This document shows positions 33,255-41,723 of a stretch of 43,133 nucleotides of DNA, one piece after another; the stretch's first letter is position 1; each line of letters begins with the position of its first letter. A model generated the notes under the pieces. That model made no database searches. It worked only from the letters and a program-made list of their open reading frames with translations, and was not told the origin of the DNA. The DNA is from Alphaproteobacteria bacterium (GTDB lineage Bacteria > Pseudomonadota > Alphaproteobacteria > JAEULC01). The stretch covers positions 1 to 43,133 of the forward strand of contig JADZDN010000022.1 in the NCBI GenBank assembly GCA_020851015.1, read 5' to 3'. The position numbers and the translations under genes were made by a program.

Positions 33255-34703
33255 TCAGAGGCCACGCTGCTTAGTCCACTGACCGAGGGTGAGGTCGCTT
33301 CCATCCAGAATCCAACCTTCCGGACCGTTCCGAGAGCACGTGTTGACGATACTTGCTGCGGAACTTGAACTCTCGAACTCGACATCCTCACGGAATTCCA
33401 TCAGTTCATCAGAGGCTGGACGCAACTTTCCTTGCCGAATCAGGCGGTCGCGGAACTCACGGTCCCCTTCACTAAGGGACGATTCGACTGATGCCTTAGC
33501 CGTGGATCCCTTGAGTACCATCATCCGACCATTAGCTATCGGGCGCGCTTTCGCGAGCAATCCGGGTTGACGTCGGTTGGTGACCACGAAAACTGGAGAG
33601 TTGCTGTCGGCGGCGTTGGATGCTGCCCGCTCTGCCTTGAGCTTGGGGTTGGCCTCCGCCAGCATTCGCTTTTCGGCATCCGTTAGGTCGACACCGAGCT
33701 TTGATTTAATGAATGCCTTGGTAGCTGCACGTGCTTGTCGATTGGAGACCACCGAATTCGCGACGATGCAGATGTTGTCCCACTCGGGGTTCTTTTTCGA
33801 CCAGTCGATCGATGCAAGTCCAGCTAGGCGCTGAGACCAGTCGTCGCTTTTCATGATCTCGCCGCCAATACCGCCGAGTGCACGCAACACCGTGGAGTGC
33901 GACGACAAGCGTTGCGCCCGGAACTCAACGGCTATCTTTTGGCCCTTCAGGACCCTTTCCCAGTCCGGCATGTGCTTCGCGACTTCGGCCCAGAAGCCGG
34001 TGAGCACTTCAACATGGGCCAGCAAATCGTCACCCATGTGCCCCTTCAAAAGCTCGCGATTGGCGTCGTACAGGGCAGCGAGCGTGAAGATTTTGGTCGA
34101 TTTGCTCCGGAGGGACATGTCCTCCATTTCCGTCAACTCTTTGAATAGTGGCACCCGATCCAAGAATGCTCGGGTCGCCATGGCGTAGTCATCGCGCTGG
34201 TCGAATAGGATATCCAGCGACTTCGACGTTTTTTGCACATAGCGATTGAGGTCGCTGAACATCTGTTGGACACGATCCTTCGTTTCCCAAGGGAACAGCA
34301 GTACTGAAATTGTGTGCTCGCCAATTTTCGGATTTTCCCGTAGCGCCGCCGTGATTCCGGCGGCGCGATGCTGTCCATCGTTGATGACTAGCTCATCGCC
34401 GAGGCGAAGTTTGAGGACGCCTATCGCTCCATCGGCGACATTCTGAAATGGCTCGAATATCGGTTCAGATTTGTACGAAGCGGTAATGGAGGAAAATAGG
34501 TAATCATCCTCATTCTCAAGGATATAGTTTTTCAGGTCTGGAATGCGCTTCTCATTCAAGACACGCTGTTCCCGATCTTCGGGCAGGATGCCGTACCAAT
34601 CGGTGAACTTAAAAAGGTTTGGCACGGCATCGAGCGGCATGAGGCAGGCATAGTAGGTTCGGCTACCCATCCGGCCGCGCATTGCAGGAACATGGACATG
34701 CAT
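33255..34703 (-). CDS. Orphan DndB-like DGQHR-domain protein
   Basis: A 482-residue protein. The first 350 residues match DndB of DNA phosphorothioation systems as I remember it: HVPAMRGRMGSRTYYACLMPLDAVPNLFKF, RVLNEKRIPDLKNYILEN, INDGQHRAAGI (DGQHR at 109-113), QQMFSDLNRYVQKTSKSL and STKIFTLAALYDANREL. DndB acts in the regulation of modification genes and has been linked to DNA and ATP binding. A 110-130-residue C-terminal extension is unlike the usual 360-residue family and is unrecognised. The ATG at 34703 has GAGGAG upstream; ATG 34772 is possible. Base composition is AT-richer than the neighbours. No dndACDE or restriction genes are present in the window. DpdB-type DGQHR proteins are the alternative. 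Confidence 0.82.
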   Translation of the reverse strand: MHVHVPAMRGRMGSRTYYACLMPLDAVPNLFKFTDWYGILPEDREQRVLNEKRIPDLKNYILENEDDYLFSSITASYKSEPIFEPFQNVADGAIGVLKLRLGDELVINDGQHRAAGITAALRENPKIGEHTISVLLFPWETKDRVQQMFSDLNRYVQKTSKSLDILFDQRDDYAMATRAFLDRVPLFKELTEMEDMSLRSKSTKIFTLAALYDANRELLKGHMGDDLLAHVEVLTGFWAEVAKHMPDWERVLKGQKIAVEFRAQRLSSHSTVLRALGGIGGEIMKSDDWSQRLAGLASIDWSKKNPEWDNICIVANSVVSNRQARAATKAFIKSKLGVDLTDAEKRMLAEANPKLKAERAASNAADSNSPVFVVTNRRQPGLLAKARPIANGRMMVLKGSTAKASVESSLSEGDREFRDRLIRQGKLRPASDELMEFREDVEFESSSSAASIVNTCSRNGPEGWILDGSDLTLGQWTKQRGL

Positions 34704-34778
34704 CGCGTTCTCCTCATGGAGCTGGGAACGGCCCAAGAGCGATAATCGCTCAGCACGGCCTACAGCTCTCATGATGAC

Positions 34779-34796
34779 TTTTAGGAGCTCCCAAAA
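34779..34796. promoter_or_regulatory. Palindromic operator upstream of the dndB-like gene
   Basis: TTTTAGGAGCTCCCAAAA is an 18-base palindrome with one mismatched pair. On the minus strand a promoter TTGACA-17-TAAAAG ends inside it, so the palindrome covers the spacer and -10. The arrangement fits repression, perhaps by the product itself. It lies 6 bases from the upstream ATG at 34772 and 76 bases from the preferred start. Confidence 0.55.
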
Positions 34797-34933
34797 GTGA
34801 TGTCAAGTGTTGCATGGATATTATAAAGTTTTGTCAATTGTTCAAACCTCGCGTGTTTGTCTGTCGCTGTGTGCCACGGGCGATGCTGCCCATTCTCCTC
34901 GACGAAGTTGCTTCAGTATGATAACCATATGCT

Positions 34934-35290
34934 GTGCCCGAGTCTCGCGATCCGACGCTCGATGTGCTGCTGGACCTCGACGGGCAGCTGATCGTCGTCG
35001 ATCCGCAAGGCGGTCACTGGGTACGGTTCGTGGTGACGCGGGTCGCGGTATCGCCGGAGAAGCCTCATGGCCTGGATTACGCGCTGACACTGCACGGGCC
35101 GGACGGTGAGCGGCTGGTCGGTTTCGACAACGCGCATCCGGTCGCGAAGCAGAAGCGCGGCGAGGCGCAGGACCATCGCCACCGGCTGCGAACGATCAGG
35201 GCTTACGAATACCGGGACGCGGCGACGCTGCTTGGCGATTTCTGGACCATGGTGGACGCGGTGTTGCGCGAGAGAGGAGTGATCCCATGA
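34934..35290 (+). CDS. TumE-family (DUF6516) toxin-like protein
   Basis: A 118-residue protein of the DUF6516 type now grouped as TumE toxins. Blocks are LLDLDGQLIVVDPQGGHWVRFVVTRV, HGLDYALTLHGPDGERLVGFDNAHP and HRHRLRTIRAYEYRDAATLLGDFW. The start is a GTG at 34934 with little ribosome-binding site, close behind TATGAT (34917-34922). Weak translation is common for toxins. Its stop overlaps the start of the next gene (ATGA at 35287-35290). Its GC content is like the chromosome, unlike the adjacent dndB-like gene. The biochemical target is unknown. Confidence 0.78.
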   Translation: MPESRDPTLDVLLDLDGQLIVVDPQGGHWVRFVVTRVAVSPEKPHGLDYALTLHGPDGERLVGFDNAHPVAKQKRGEAQDHRHRLRTIRAYEYRDAATLLGDFWTMVDAVLRERGVIP

Positions 35291-35646
35291 CGACCTTAAA
35301 AGTGGGCATCGCCAGCTACGAGGACATGAAGGCGCGCACCATGGCGGTGGCGCGCGGCGAGCAACGCATCGCGCCCGATGAGCCCAAGGTGTGGTTCACT
35401 TCGACGGAGTCGTTCGCCAAGGTCCTGTCGGCCGGCAATCGGGACTTGCTGCGGGTGATCGTCGAGCAGGCCCCCGGCTCGCTCGACGAACTGGCGCGGA
35501 TCACCGGCAAGGCGAAGTCCAACTTGTCGCGTACCTTGAAGACGATGGCGGGCTACGGCCTAGTCCGCTTGGAACGCGGCGAGCGGGGACGCATCACGCC
35601 GAAAGTGACGCACGACCGAGTGGAACTCGATTTGCCCCTCGCCTGA
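35287..35646 (+). CDS. TumA-type antitoxin, HVO_A0114-like winged-helix protein
   Basis: A 119-residue putative DNA-binding protein. The C-terminal half is a MarR-like winged helix: LLRVIVEQAPGSLDELARITGKAKSNLSRTLKTMAGYGLVRLERGERGRITPKV. The N-terminal VGIASYEDMKARTMAVARGE segment is typical of the HVO_A0114-like family usually paired with DUF6516 proteins. It should neutralise the toxin and repress the pair. Translational coupling through ATGA is seen. GTGATCC precedes the ATG. Its target operator is not resolved, although an imperfect dyad around 34914-34934 (CAGTATG ... CATATGCTG) is a candidate. Confidence 0.8.
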   Translation: MTTLKVGIASYEDMKARTMAVARGEQRIAPDEPKVWFTSTESFAKVLSAGNRDLLRVIVEQAPGSLDELARITGKAKSNLSRTLKTMAGYGLVRLERGERGRITPKVTHDRVELDLPLA

Positions 35647-35728
35647 TCGCGGCTTAACCGAAAAGCTAAGGGAATCCCGCAGGATACCGGTAGGCGGGCA
35701 GCGCGAAATCGCTTATGTATAGGGCGTC

Positions 35729-37321
35729 ATGAACGACACTACCCGCCATCCTTCGTCCCGGCGTCCGCGGCCGGTGGTCCTGTGCGTCCTCGACGGCTGG
35801 GGCCACCGGGTGGAGTGCCAGGACAACGCGATCTGCCAGGCCCGGACCCCGGTCATGGACCGCTGGATGGCGTCCTGCCCGCATGGGCTGCTCAACGCCT
35901 CCGAGCTCGAGGTCGGGCTCCCCGCCGGCCAGATGGGCAATTCCGAGGTCGGGCACATGAACCTGGGCGCCGGGCGCGTGGTGATGCAGGAGCTGCCGCG
36001 CATCGACCAGGCGGTGGCGGACGGCAGCCTGGCCCGCAATCCGTCGCTGGCGAAATTCATCGCCGCGCTCAAGAAATCGGGCGGCACCTGCCACCTGCTG
36101 GGTCTGCTGTCGCCTGGCGGCGTGCATTCGCACCAGGACCACCTTGCCGCGCTGGCGCGCATCGTCGCCGGCGCGGGCGTGAAGGTCGCGGTGCACGCGT
36201 TTCTCGACGGGCGCGACACGCCGCCCAGGAGCGCGCCGGAGTATCTGGCGAAGTTCCAGGCCGACATCGCTTCCGCCACGGGCGCCGCGCTGGCCACGGT
36301 GACCGGGCGCTATTACGCGATGGACCGTGACAAGCGCTGGGAGCGGGTGCAGCTCGCCTACGACGCGCTGGTCGACGCCGAGGCCGCGCGCGGCGGCGAC
36401 GCGGTCAAGGCCGTCGAGGCGAGTCACGCGGCCGGCATCACCGACGAGTTCGTGAAGCCGGTGGCGATCGGCGGTTATCAAGGCATGACGGATGGCGACG
36501 GCGTGCTGATGGCGAACTTCCGCGCCGACCGCGCGCGCGAGATTCTGGCCGCCCTGCTCGATCCCGGCTTCGACGGGTTCAAGCGCATGCGCGTCGTGCG
36601 CTTCGCCGCCGCGCTCGGCGTGGTGGAGTACTCCAGCCAGCTCAACAAGCTGCTCGACGTGATCTTTCCGTCCCAGCGCTTGAGCAACGGGCTGGGCGAG
36701 ATCGTCGCCAAGGCCGGCCTGCGCCAGTTGCGCATCGCCGAGACCGAGAAATACGCGCACGTCACTTTCTTCTTCAACGGCGGCGAGGAGGCGGTCTTCC
36801 CCAACGAGGAACGCATCCTGGTGCCCTCGCCCAAGGTCGCGACCTATGACCTGCAGCCCGAAATGTCGGCGGTCGAGGTGACCGACAAGCTGGTCGACGC
36901 GATCGGCTCCGGGCGCTTCGACCTGATCGTCGTCAACTACGCCAACACCGACATGGTCGGCCATACCGGCGATCTGTCGGCCGCGATCACGGCGGTCGAG
37001 GCGGTCGACCGGTGCCTGGGACGGCTGGAAGCGGCCGTCGCCACGGCGGGCGGCGCGTTGTTCGTCACCGCGGACCACGGCAATGCCGAGATGATGCACG
37101 ATCCCGCCACCGGCCAGGCGCATACCGCGCACACGATGAACCTGGTGCCGGCGATCCTGGTGGGCGCGCCCAAGGGCGTGAAGCGCCTGGCGGACGGCAG
37201 GCTCGCCGACGTGGCGCCGACGTTGATCGAACTCCTGGGGCTCGAACGCCCGGCCGAGATGACCGGCCATTCGCTGCTGGTAGGCGACAACCAGCCGGGC
37301 AAGCAGCGTGCGATCGCCTAG
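35729..37321 (+). CDS. gpmI: 2,3-bisphosphoglycerate-independent phosphoglycerate mutase
   Basis: A 530-residue dimanganese enzyme interconverting 3- and 2-phosphoglycerate in glycolysis. Metal site 1 is VVLCVLDGWG (Asp22), and the catalytic Ser72 is in GQMGNSEVGHMNLGAGR. HSHQDH gives the substrate His, and ANTDMVGHTG and TADHGNAEMM supply the other metal ligands. It is within the usual length range (510-530). The ATG at 35729 has AGGGCG upstream. The EnvC-like gene begins before its stop (14-base overlap), so the two are coupled. It resumes the conserved gene order after the inserted genes. Confidence 0.97.
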   Translation: MNDTTRHPSSRRPRPVVLCVLDGWGHRVECQDNAICQARTPVMDRWMASCPHGLLNASELEVGLPAGQMGNSEVGHMNLGAGRVVMQELPRIDQAVADGSLARNPSLAKFIAALKKSGGTCHLLGLLSPGGVHSHQDHLAALARIVAGAGVKVAVHAFLDGRDTPPRSAPEYLAKFQADIASATGAALATVTGRYYAMDRDKRWERVQLAYDALVDAEAARGGDAVKAVEASHAAGITDEFVKPVAIGGYQGMTDGDGVLMANFRADRAREILAALLDPGFDGFKRMRVVRFAAALGVVEYSSQLNKLLDVIFPSQRLSNGLGEIVAKAGLRQLRIAETEKYAHVTFFFNGGEEAVFPNEERILVPSPKVATYDLQPEMSAVEVTDKLVDAIGSGRFDLIVVNYANTDMVGHTGDLSAAITAVEAVDRCLGRLEAAVATAGGALFVTADHGNAEMMHDPATGQAHTAHTMNLVPAILVGAPKGVKRLADGRLADVAPTLIELLGLERPAEMTGHSLLVGDNQPGKQRAIA

Positions 37322-38924
37322 CCGCGCCCTGCGTCTTGGCGCGGCCGCGCTCTTCCTCGCGCTCGCGGGGACTTCGATCCAGCCACGCCACGCGGCCGCC
37401 GAGCAGACCGAGGACGAGCGCCGTCTCGACAGCCTGAAGAAGGCCGAGCGCGAGGCGCGCGAGCGCATGGCCGAGCTGAAGCGCCGCGAGGACCAGCTGG
37501 CCGCCGATCCGCGCAAGGCGGAGGAACTGGCGACCGTGCGCCGCGACCGCCAGCTTGCCGGCGACCAGGCCGAGCGGCTGCGCGCCGAGATCGCGGCGCT
37601 CGGCGACCATCTGCTGATGATGGAGGCAGCCCAGAAGGAGCAGGACGAGGTCAAGCGCCGCCTGCGGCTTGCGACCGAGCGCGCGGCCGAGCAGCAGAAG
37701 CGCGAGGACGAGGCGGGCCAGCGCGAGGAGCGTCTGCGCCGCGAGCGCCGCGAGGCCGTGGAGCGCGAGCAGGACCAGGAGCGCGAGCTGCGCCGGCTCG
37801 AGGACCAGGCCCGCCGGCTGGTGGCCGAGGAGGGCGTAAAGCGCGCGGCGCTGAGCCGCGAGAGCGCGCGCCGCGACCAGGTCGTGGCCGCCCTGCTGCG
37901 CCTGTCGGGCAACGAGCCCGCCTTCCTGGTGGCGATGCCCGGGCCGCCGCTCGACAACGTGCAGGGGGCGCTGGCCTTCCGCTACCTCGAGCAGGACTTG
38001 CGCAAGCGCTCGATGGTCCTGAACGCCTCGCTGCAATCGCTGGCCGAGGCGCGCGCGGCGATCGACGACACGCGGCGCCGGATGGACGGCGCGCGCGAGG
38101 CGCTGGCGGCCGAGAAGGCGCGCATCGAGCGCATGCTGGCCGACAGCGCCGACGACCAGCGCCGGGCCGCCGGTCAGCGGCAGAAGGAGATCGAGCTGGC
38201 CGACAAACTGCGGGCCGAGGCGCGTGATCGCGAGGAATTGATCGCCGCCCTGGTCAAGGACCGTCGCGAGCGCGAGGCCGCCGAGGCCAGGGCCCGCGAG
38301 GAGGCGCGCAAGGCCCGCGAAGCCGAGGAACGCCGGCTCCTCGCCGAGGCGAAGGCGCGCGCCGCCCAGCAGGCGGCGCAACAAGCCGCGCAACAACAGG
38401 CGGCCCAGCAGCAGCAGGCGGCCCAGCAGGCCGCGAAGCCCGCGGCGCCCGCGCCGCCGCCGCCCCCGCAGCTTGCCATGGCGCCCGCGGCCGCGCCGCC
38501 GGCCGCCGCCGAGCGGCCGCGCGACGTGCGCGCCCAGGCGCCCGCGCGCGGCGCGATGCTGAATCCGGTGGCGGGTCGGATCGTGCGCCAGTTCGGCCAG
38601 ACCGACGACGCCGGAACCGCCAGCAAGGGTCTGGTGTTCAACGCCAATCCCGGGGCGCGCGTGGTCGCGCCCTATGACGGGCAGGTGGTCTATGCCGGAC
38701 CGTTTCGCGGCTACGGGCGCATCTTGATCATCGAGCACGCGGGTGGATATCATACGATGCTGTCCGGCTTGGGACGCATCGACTGCGCGGTCGGCCAATG
38801 GGTCGTCGCCGGCGAGCCGCTGGCGATCATGGGCGAGCAGGGCGGTGCGGGGCTCTATGTGGAACTCCGGCGCGACGGGCAGCCCGTCAATCCCGCTCCC
38901 TGGCTGGCGGCGGGAAATGGTTGA
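37308..38924 (+). CDS. EnvC-like murein hydrolase activator (degenerate LytM/M23)
   Basis: A 538-residue periplasmic protein. A signal peptide (ALRLGAAALFLALAGTSIQPRHAAA) leads into about 330 residues of charged coiled coil (ERRLDSLKKAEREARERMAEL and similar), then a Gln/Ala-rich linker (38,368-38,440). A LytM domain ends the protein. The domain lacks the M23 zinc ligands: the usual GxxxxxxxD region reads SKGLVFNANPGARV and the HxH region reads GLYVELR. It should therefore activate amidases rather than cut murein itself, as EnvC does. The GTG start at 37308 overlaps gpmI by 14 bases. ctpA follows after 44 bases. Confidence 0.88.
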   Translation: MRSPSRALRLGAAALFLALAGTSIQPRHAAAEQTEDERRLDSLKKAEREARERMAELKRREDQLAADPRKAEELATVRRDRQLAGDQAERLRAEIAALGDHLLMMEAAQKEQDEVKRRLRLATERAAEQQKREDEAGQREERLRRERREAVEREQDQERELRRLEDQARRLVAEEGVKRAALSRESARRDQVVAALLRLSGNEPAFLVAMPGPPLDNVQGALAFRYLEQDLRKRSMVLNASLQSLAEARAAIDDTRRRMDGAREALAAEKARIERMLADSADDQRRAAGQRQKEIELADKLRAEARDREELIAALVKDRREREAAEARAREEARKAREAEERRLLAEAKARAAQQAAQQAAQQQAAQQQQAAQQAAKPAAPAPPPPPQLAMAPAAAPPAAAERPRDVRAQAPARGAMLNPVAGRIVRQFGQTDDAGTASKGLVFNANPGARVVAPYDGQVVYAGPFRGYGRILIIEHAGGYHTMLSGLGRIDCAVGQWVVAGEPLAIMGEQGGAGLYVELRRDGQPVNPAPWLAAGNG

Positions 38925-38968
38925 GCGTCCGTCGCAATCATCCAACCGAAGGCGAGGGTAAGAGGACC

Positions 38969-40360
38969 ATGCGTTATCTGCGTTTTGCGGCGATGACCGC
39001 AATGGCTCTGTTGATCCCGTCGGTCCAGGCCGGGCCTCCGACCAACAGCTCGGAGACCTATCGGCAGCTCAACCTGTTCGGCGACGTGTTCGAACGCGTG
39101 CGCGCCGACTATGTCGAGAAGATCGGCGACCAGGAGCTGATCGAATCGGCGATCCAGGGCATGCTCGCCTCGCTCGATCCGCACTCCAGCTACATGAACG
39201 CGAAGAGCTTCCGCGACATGCAGGTGCAGACGAAGGGCGAGTTCGGCGGGCTGGGGATCGAGGTCACGATGGAGAACGGCCTGGTCAAGGTCGTCTCGCC
39301 GATCGACGACACGCCGGCCGCGCGCGCCGGCCTGAAGCCGGGCGATTTCATCACCCATCTCGACGGCGAGCAGGTCATGGGCCTGTCGCTCCAGGAAGCG
39401 GTCGAGAAGATGCGCGGGCCGATCAACTCGGAGATCAAGCTGACGATCCGGCGCGAGGGGCGCGATCAGCCGCTCGACGTCTCGCTGATGCGCGCGCAGA
39501 TCAAGATCCAATCGGTGCGCAGCCGGACCGAAGGCGATGTCGGCTACATCCGGATCACCACCTTCAACGAGCAGACCGACAAAGGGCTGGAGCGGGCGAT
39601 CGAGCAGATCAAGAAGGACGCCGGCAGCAAGCTGGTCGGCTACGTGCTGGATCTGCGCAACAACCCCGGCGGCCTGCTGGACCAGGCGGTGTCGGTCTCC
39701 GACGCGTTCCTCGACAAGGGCGAGATCGTGTCGACCCGCGGCCGCGCCAGCGAGGACGGCCAGCGCTACAACGCCCGCCCGGGCGACCTGGCGGGCGGGT
39801 TGCCGGTCGTGGTGCTGATCAACGGCGGCTCGGCCTCGGCGTCGGAAATCGTCGCCGGCGCGCTGCAGGACCATCGCCGCGCCGTGGTGATGGGCACGCG
39901 GTCGTTCGGCAAAGGCTCGGTGCAGACCATCATCCCGCTGGCCGGCCACGGCGCGATGCGGCTGACCACCGCGCGCTACTACACGCCCTCGGGCCGGTCG
40001 ATCCAGCAGAAGGGCATCGAGCCCGATATCATGGTCGAGCAGGGCCATCTCGAGGTGGCGAAAGAGGCGCGCGGGCGCAGCGAGAAGGACCTCCGCCATT
40101 CGCTGGTCAATCCCGACGACGCCAAGAAGGACAGCCAGAAGAAGGGCGACGACAGCGCCGCGCCCGAGAAGAAGTCCGAGGGCGAGGCCAAGCCGAATGA
40201 CGCCAAGCCGAACGACGCCAAGGCCGATTCCAATACGGGCGATGCGAAGAAGACGGATACGAAAACGGCCGCCAACGAGAAGCCCGAGGACTACCAGCTC
40301 GATCGCGCGCTGGACCTGCTTCGCGGCGTGACTCTATTCAAGGGACGGATGGTCAATTAG
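38969..40360 (+). CDS. ctpA: S41 carboxy-terminal processing protease
   Basis: A 463-residue serine protease of the CtpA/Prc family acting in the periplasm. A short signal (RFAAMTAMALLIPSVQA) precedes the catalytic region. A PDZ domain (GGLGIEVTMENGLVKVVSPIDDTPAARAGLKPGDFITHLDGEQV) is followed by the core YVLDLRNNPGGLLDQAV. The catalytic Ser is in NGGSASASEIVAGAL and the Lys in GTRSFGKGSVQ. The C-terminal 80 residues are a charged low-complexity tail with AKPNDAKPNDAK repeats. GAGGA lies upstream of the ATG. It sits between the EnvC-like gene and yibQ; all three act on the cell envelope. Confidence 0.95.
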   Translation: MRYLRFAAMTAMALLIPSVQAGPPTNSSETYRQLNLFGDVFERVRADYVEKIGDQELIESAIQGMLASLDPHSSYMNAKSFRDMQVQTKGEFGGLGIEVTMENGLVKVVSPIDDTPAARAGLKPGDFITHLDGEQVMGLSLQEAVEKMRGPINSEIKLTIRREGRDQPLDVSLMRAQIKIQSVRSRTEGDVGYIRITTFNEQTDKGLERAIEQIKKDAGSKLVGYVLDLRNNPGGLLDQAVSVSDAFLDKGEIVSTRGRASEDGQRYNARPGDLAGGLPVVVLINGGSASASEIVAGALQDHRRAVVMGTRSFGKGSVQTIIPLAGHGAMRLTTARYYTPSGRSIQQKGIEPDIMVEQGHLEVAKEARGRSEKDLRHSLVNPDDAKKDSQKKGDDSAAPEKKSEGEAKPNDAKPNDAKADSNTGDAKKTDTKTAANEKPEDYQLDRALDLLRGVTLFKGRMVN

Positions 40361-40457
40361 CGCCGCCAACCCGCGCAACGACGAAAGCGACGCCGCCGCC
40401 GACCACGACGGCGCCGCCGGCGACGTCGCCGATGGCGACGGCGGCGGGCGCGCGCGG

Positions 40458-41690
40458 ATGTCCGGCCGGCGCGTGGTGGCGCTGGCGGCGCTGTTCATGC
40501 TCGGCGTCGGCGTGGCGGCCGGCGCTTTCTTGTGGCTCAAGGGCCATCCCAGCGCGCCCAAGGAGCCTTGGCGCGGCGTCGCCCAGGTCACGGTCAAGCT
40601 GCCGCCACCGGTCGTCGAGCCGCCGCCGCCCCCGTTGACGCCCGCGTTGACGCCCGCGCCTGCTCCGACGCCGACGCCAGCGCCGCCGCCATTGGCAAGC
40701 CCGGCGGTCGAGGCGCCGGCGCCGCCGCCCGTGCCGGCGCGCCCTGCGCCGGCGAAGCCCGCCGCGCCGGCCGCCGCGCCGCCCACCCCGCCGCAGGCGG
40801 TCGCGCCGCCCGCTGTCTTGCCGCCGGCCGCAGCGCCCGGGCATGCGCCGGCGGCGCCGGCCGTGGCGGCCAAGCTGGGCGACAACCAGCTTGCGCTGTT
40901 TGATCCGGCCCTGTCGGAGCGCGTCAAGGACGGCGCCCTGCCGACGATCGGCCGCGACGGGCGCCAGCCCTGGCAGGTCTATGCGCGCCCCTTCGATCTG
41001 GCCGACAAGCGTCCGCGCGTCGCGCTGGTGATCACCAGCATGGGTCTTAGCGCGGCGGCGACCGACCAGGCGATCGATGATCTGCCGGCCGGCGTGACGC
41101 TGGCCTTCGCGCCCTTCGCCGACGGGGTCAAGGCGGCGATGGCGCGCGCCAGGGCCAAGGGACACGAGGTTCTGCTGAGCGTACCGATGGAGCCCGAGGG
41201 CTATCCGCGCAGCGATCCCGGCCCCAACACGCTGCTGACCAGCCTCAGCGAAGGCGAGAATCTCGACCGCCTGACCTGGGCCCTGACCCGCGCCGAGGCC
41301 TATGTGGGCGTCGCCAATCTGACCGGGGGCAAGTTCGCCGCCTCGCCCAAGCACATGGACCCGGTCGTGAAGATGCTCCGCCAGCGCGGGCTGCTGTTCG
41401 TGGATCGCTGGTCGACCGGCCCGCAATCACCGGTGATCGAGGCCGCCAAGACGGTCGGGCTGCCGGTATCGGGCGTGCAGATGCTGGTCGACCAGGAGCC
41501 GTCGCGCGCGGCGATCGACGGGCGGCTCAGCGAACTCGAGCGCATCGCGCGGCGCGACGGTCGCGCGCTGGGCCTGGCGCTGCCCTATCCGCTGTCGCTC
41601 GAACGGGTGGCGGTCTGGGCCACCAGCCTCGAGGCGCGCGGCGCGGCGCTGGCGCCGGTCAGCGCCGTGGTGGCCGCGGCGGCCAAATGA
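40458..41690 (+). CDS. Divergent polysaccharide deacetylase family protein (YibQ-like)
   Basis: A 410-residue protein. An N-terminal membrane anchor (VVALAALFMLGVGVAAGAFLWL) is followed by a 100-residue Pro/Ala linker and a divergent polysaccharide deacetylase domain: PRVALVITSMGLSAAATDQAIDDLPAGVTLAFAPFADGV, EVLLSVPMEPEGYP, GVANLTGGKFAA and LLFVDRWS. The family usually follows ctpA in alphaproteobacteria and its activity is unproven. The 97 bases upstream of ATG 40458 are open in frame with almost all codons ending in G or C. The true start may be further up, for example the ATT at 40356 overlapping the ctpA stop; no canonical start exists there. The extension would be Asp-rich and cytoplasmic. 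Confidence 0.85.
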   Translation: MSGRRVVALAALFMLGVGVAAGAFLWLKGHPSAPKEPWRGVAQVTVKLPPPVVEPPPPPLTPALTPAPAPTPTPAPPPLASPAVEAPAPPPVPARPAPAKPAAPAAAPPTPPQAVAPPAVLPPAAAPGHAPAAPAVAAKLGDNQLALFDPALSERVKDGALPTIGRDGRQPWQVYARPFDLADKRPRVALVITSMGLSAAATDQAIDDLPAGVTLAFAPFADGVKAAMARARAKGHEVLLSVPMEPEGYPRSDPGPNTLLTSLSEGENLDRLTWALTRAEAYVGVANLTGGKFAASPKHMDPVVKMLRQRGLLFVDRWSTGPQSPVIEAAKTVGLPVSGVQMLVDQEPSRAAIDGRLSELERIARRDGRALGLALPYPLSLERVAVWATSLEARGAALAPVSAVVAAAAK

Positions 41691-41723
41691 TGCGCGTTGC
41701 GTGACGGCGCGCCGCTTGCCGCG

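Noticed and set aside
34842..35090. Minus-strand ORF antisense to the TumE-like gene
   Set aside because: It opposes a gene with clear family motifs and coupling to its antitoxin, and its translation is low-complexity Arg-rich.
33100..35728. Attachment-site direct repeats around the inserted genes
   Set aside because: I compared the ends of the rlmH and gpmI intervals by eye and found only short GC-rich coincidences, not a convincing duplicated core.
38560..38924. Active M23 endopeptidase
   Set aside because: The zinc-binding His/Asp positions are replaced, so the LytM domain is read as a non-catalytic activator.
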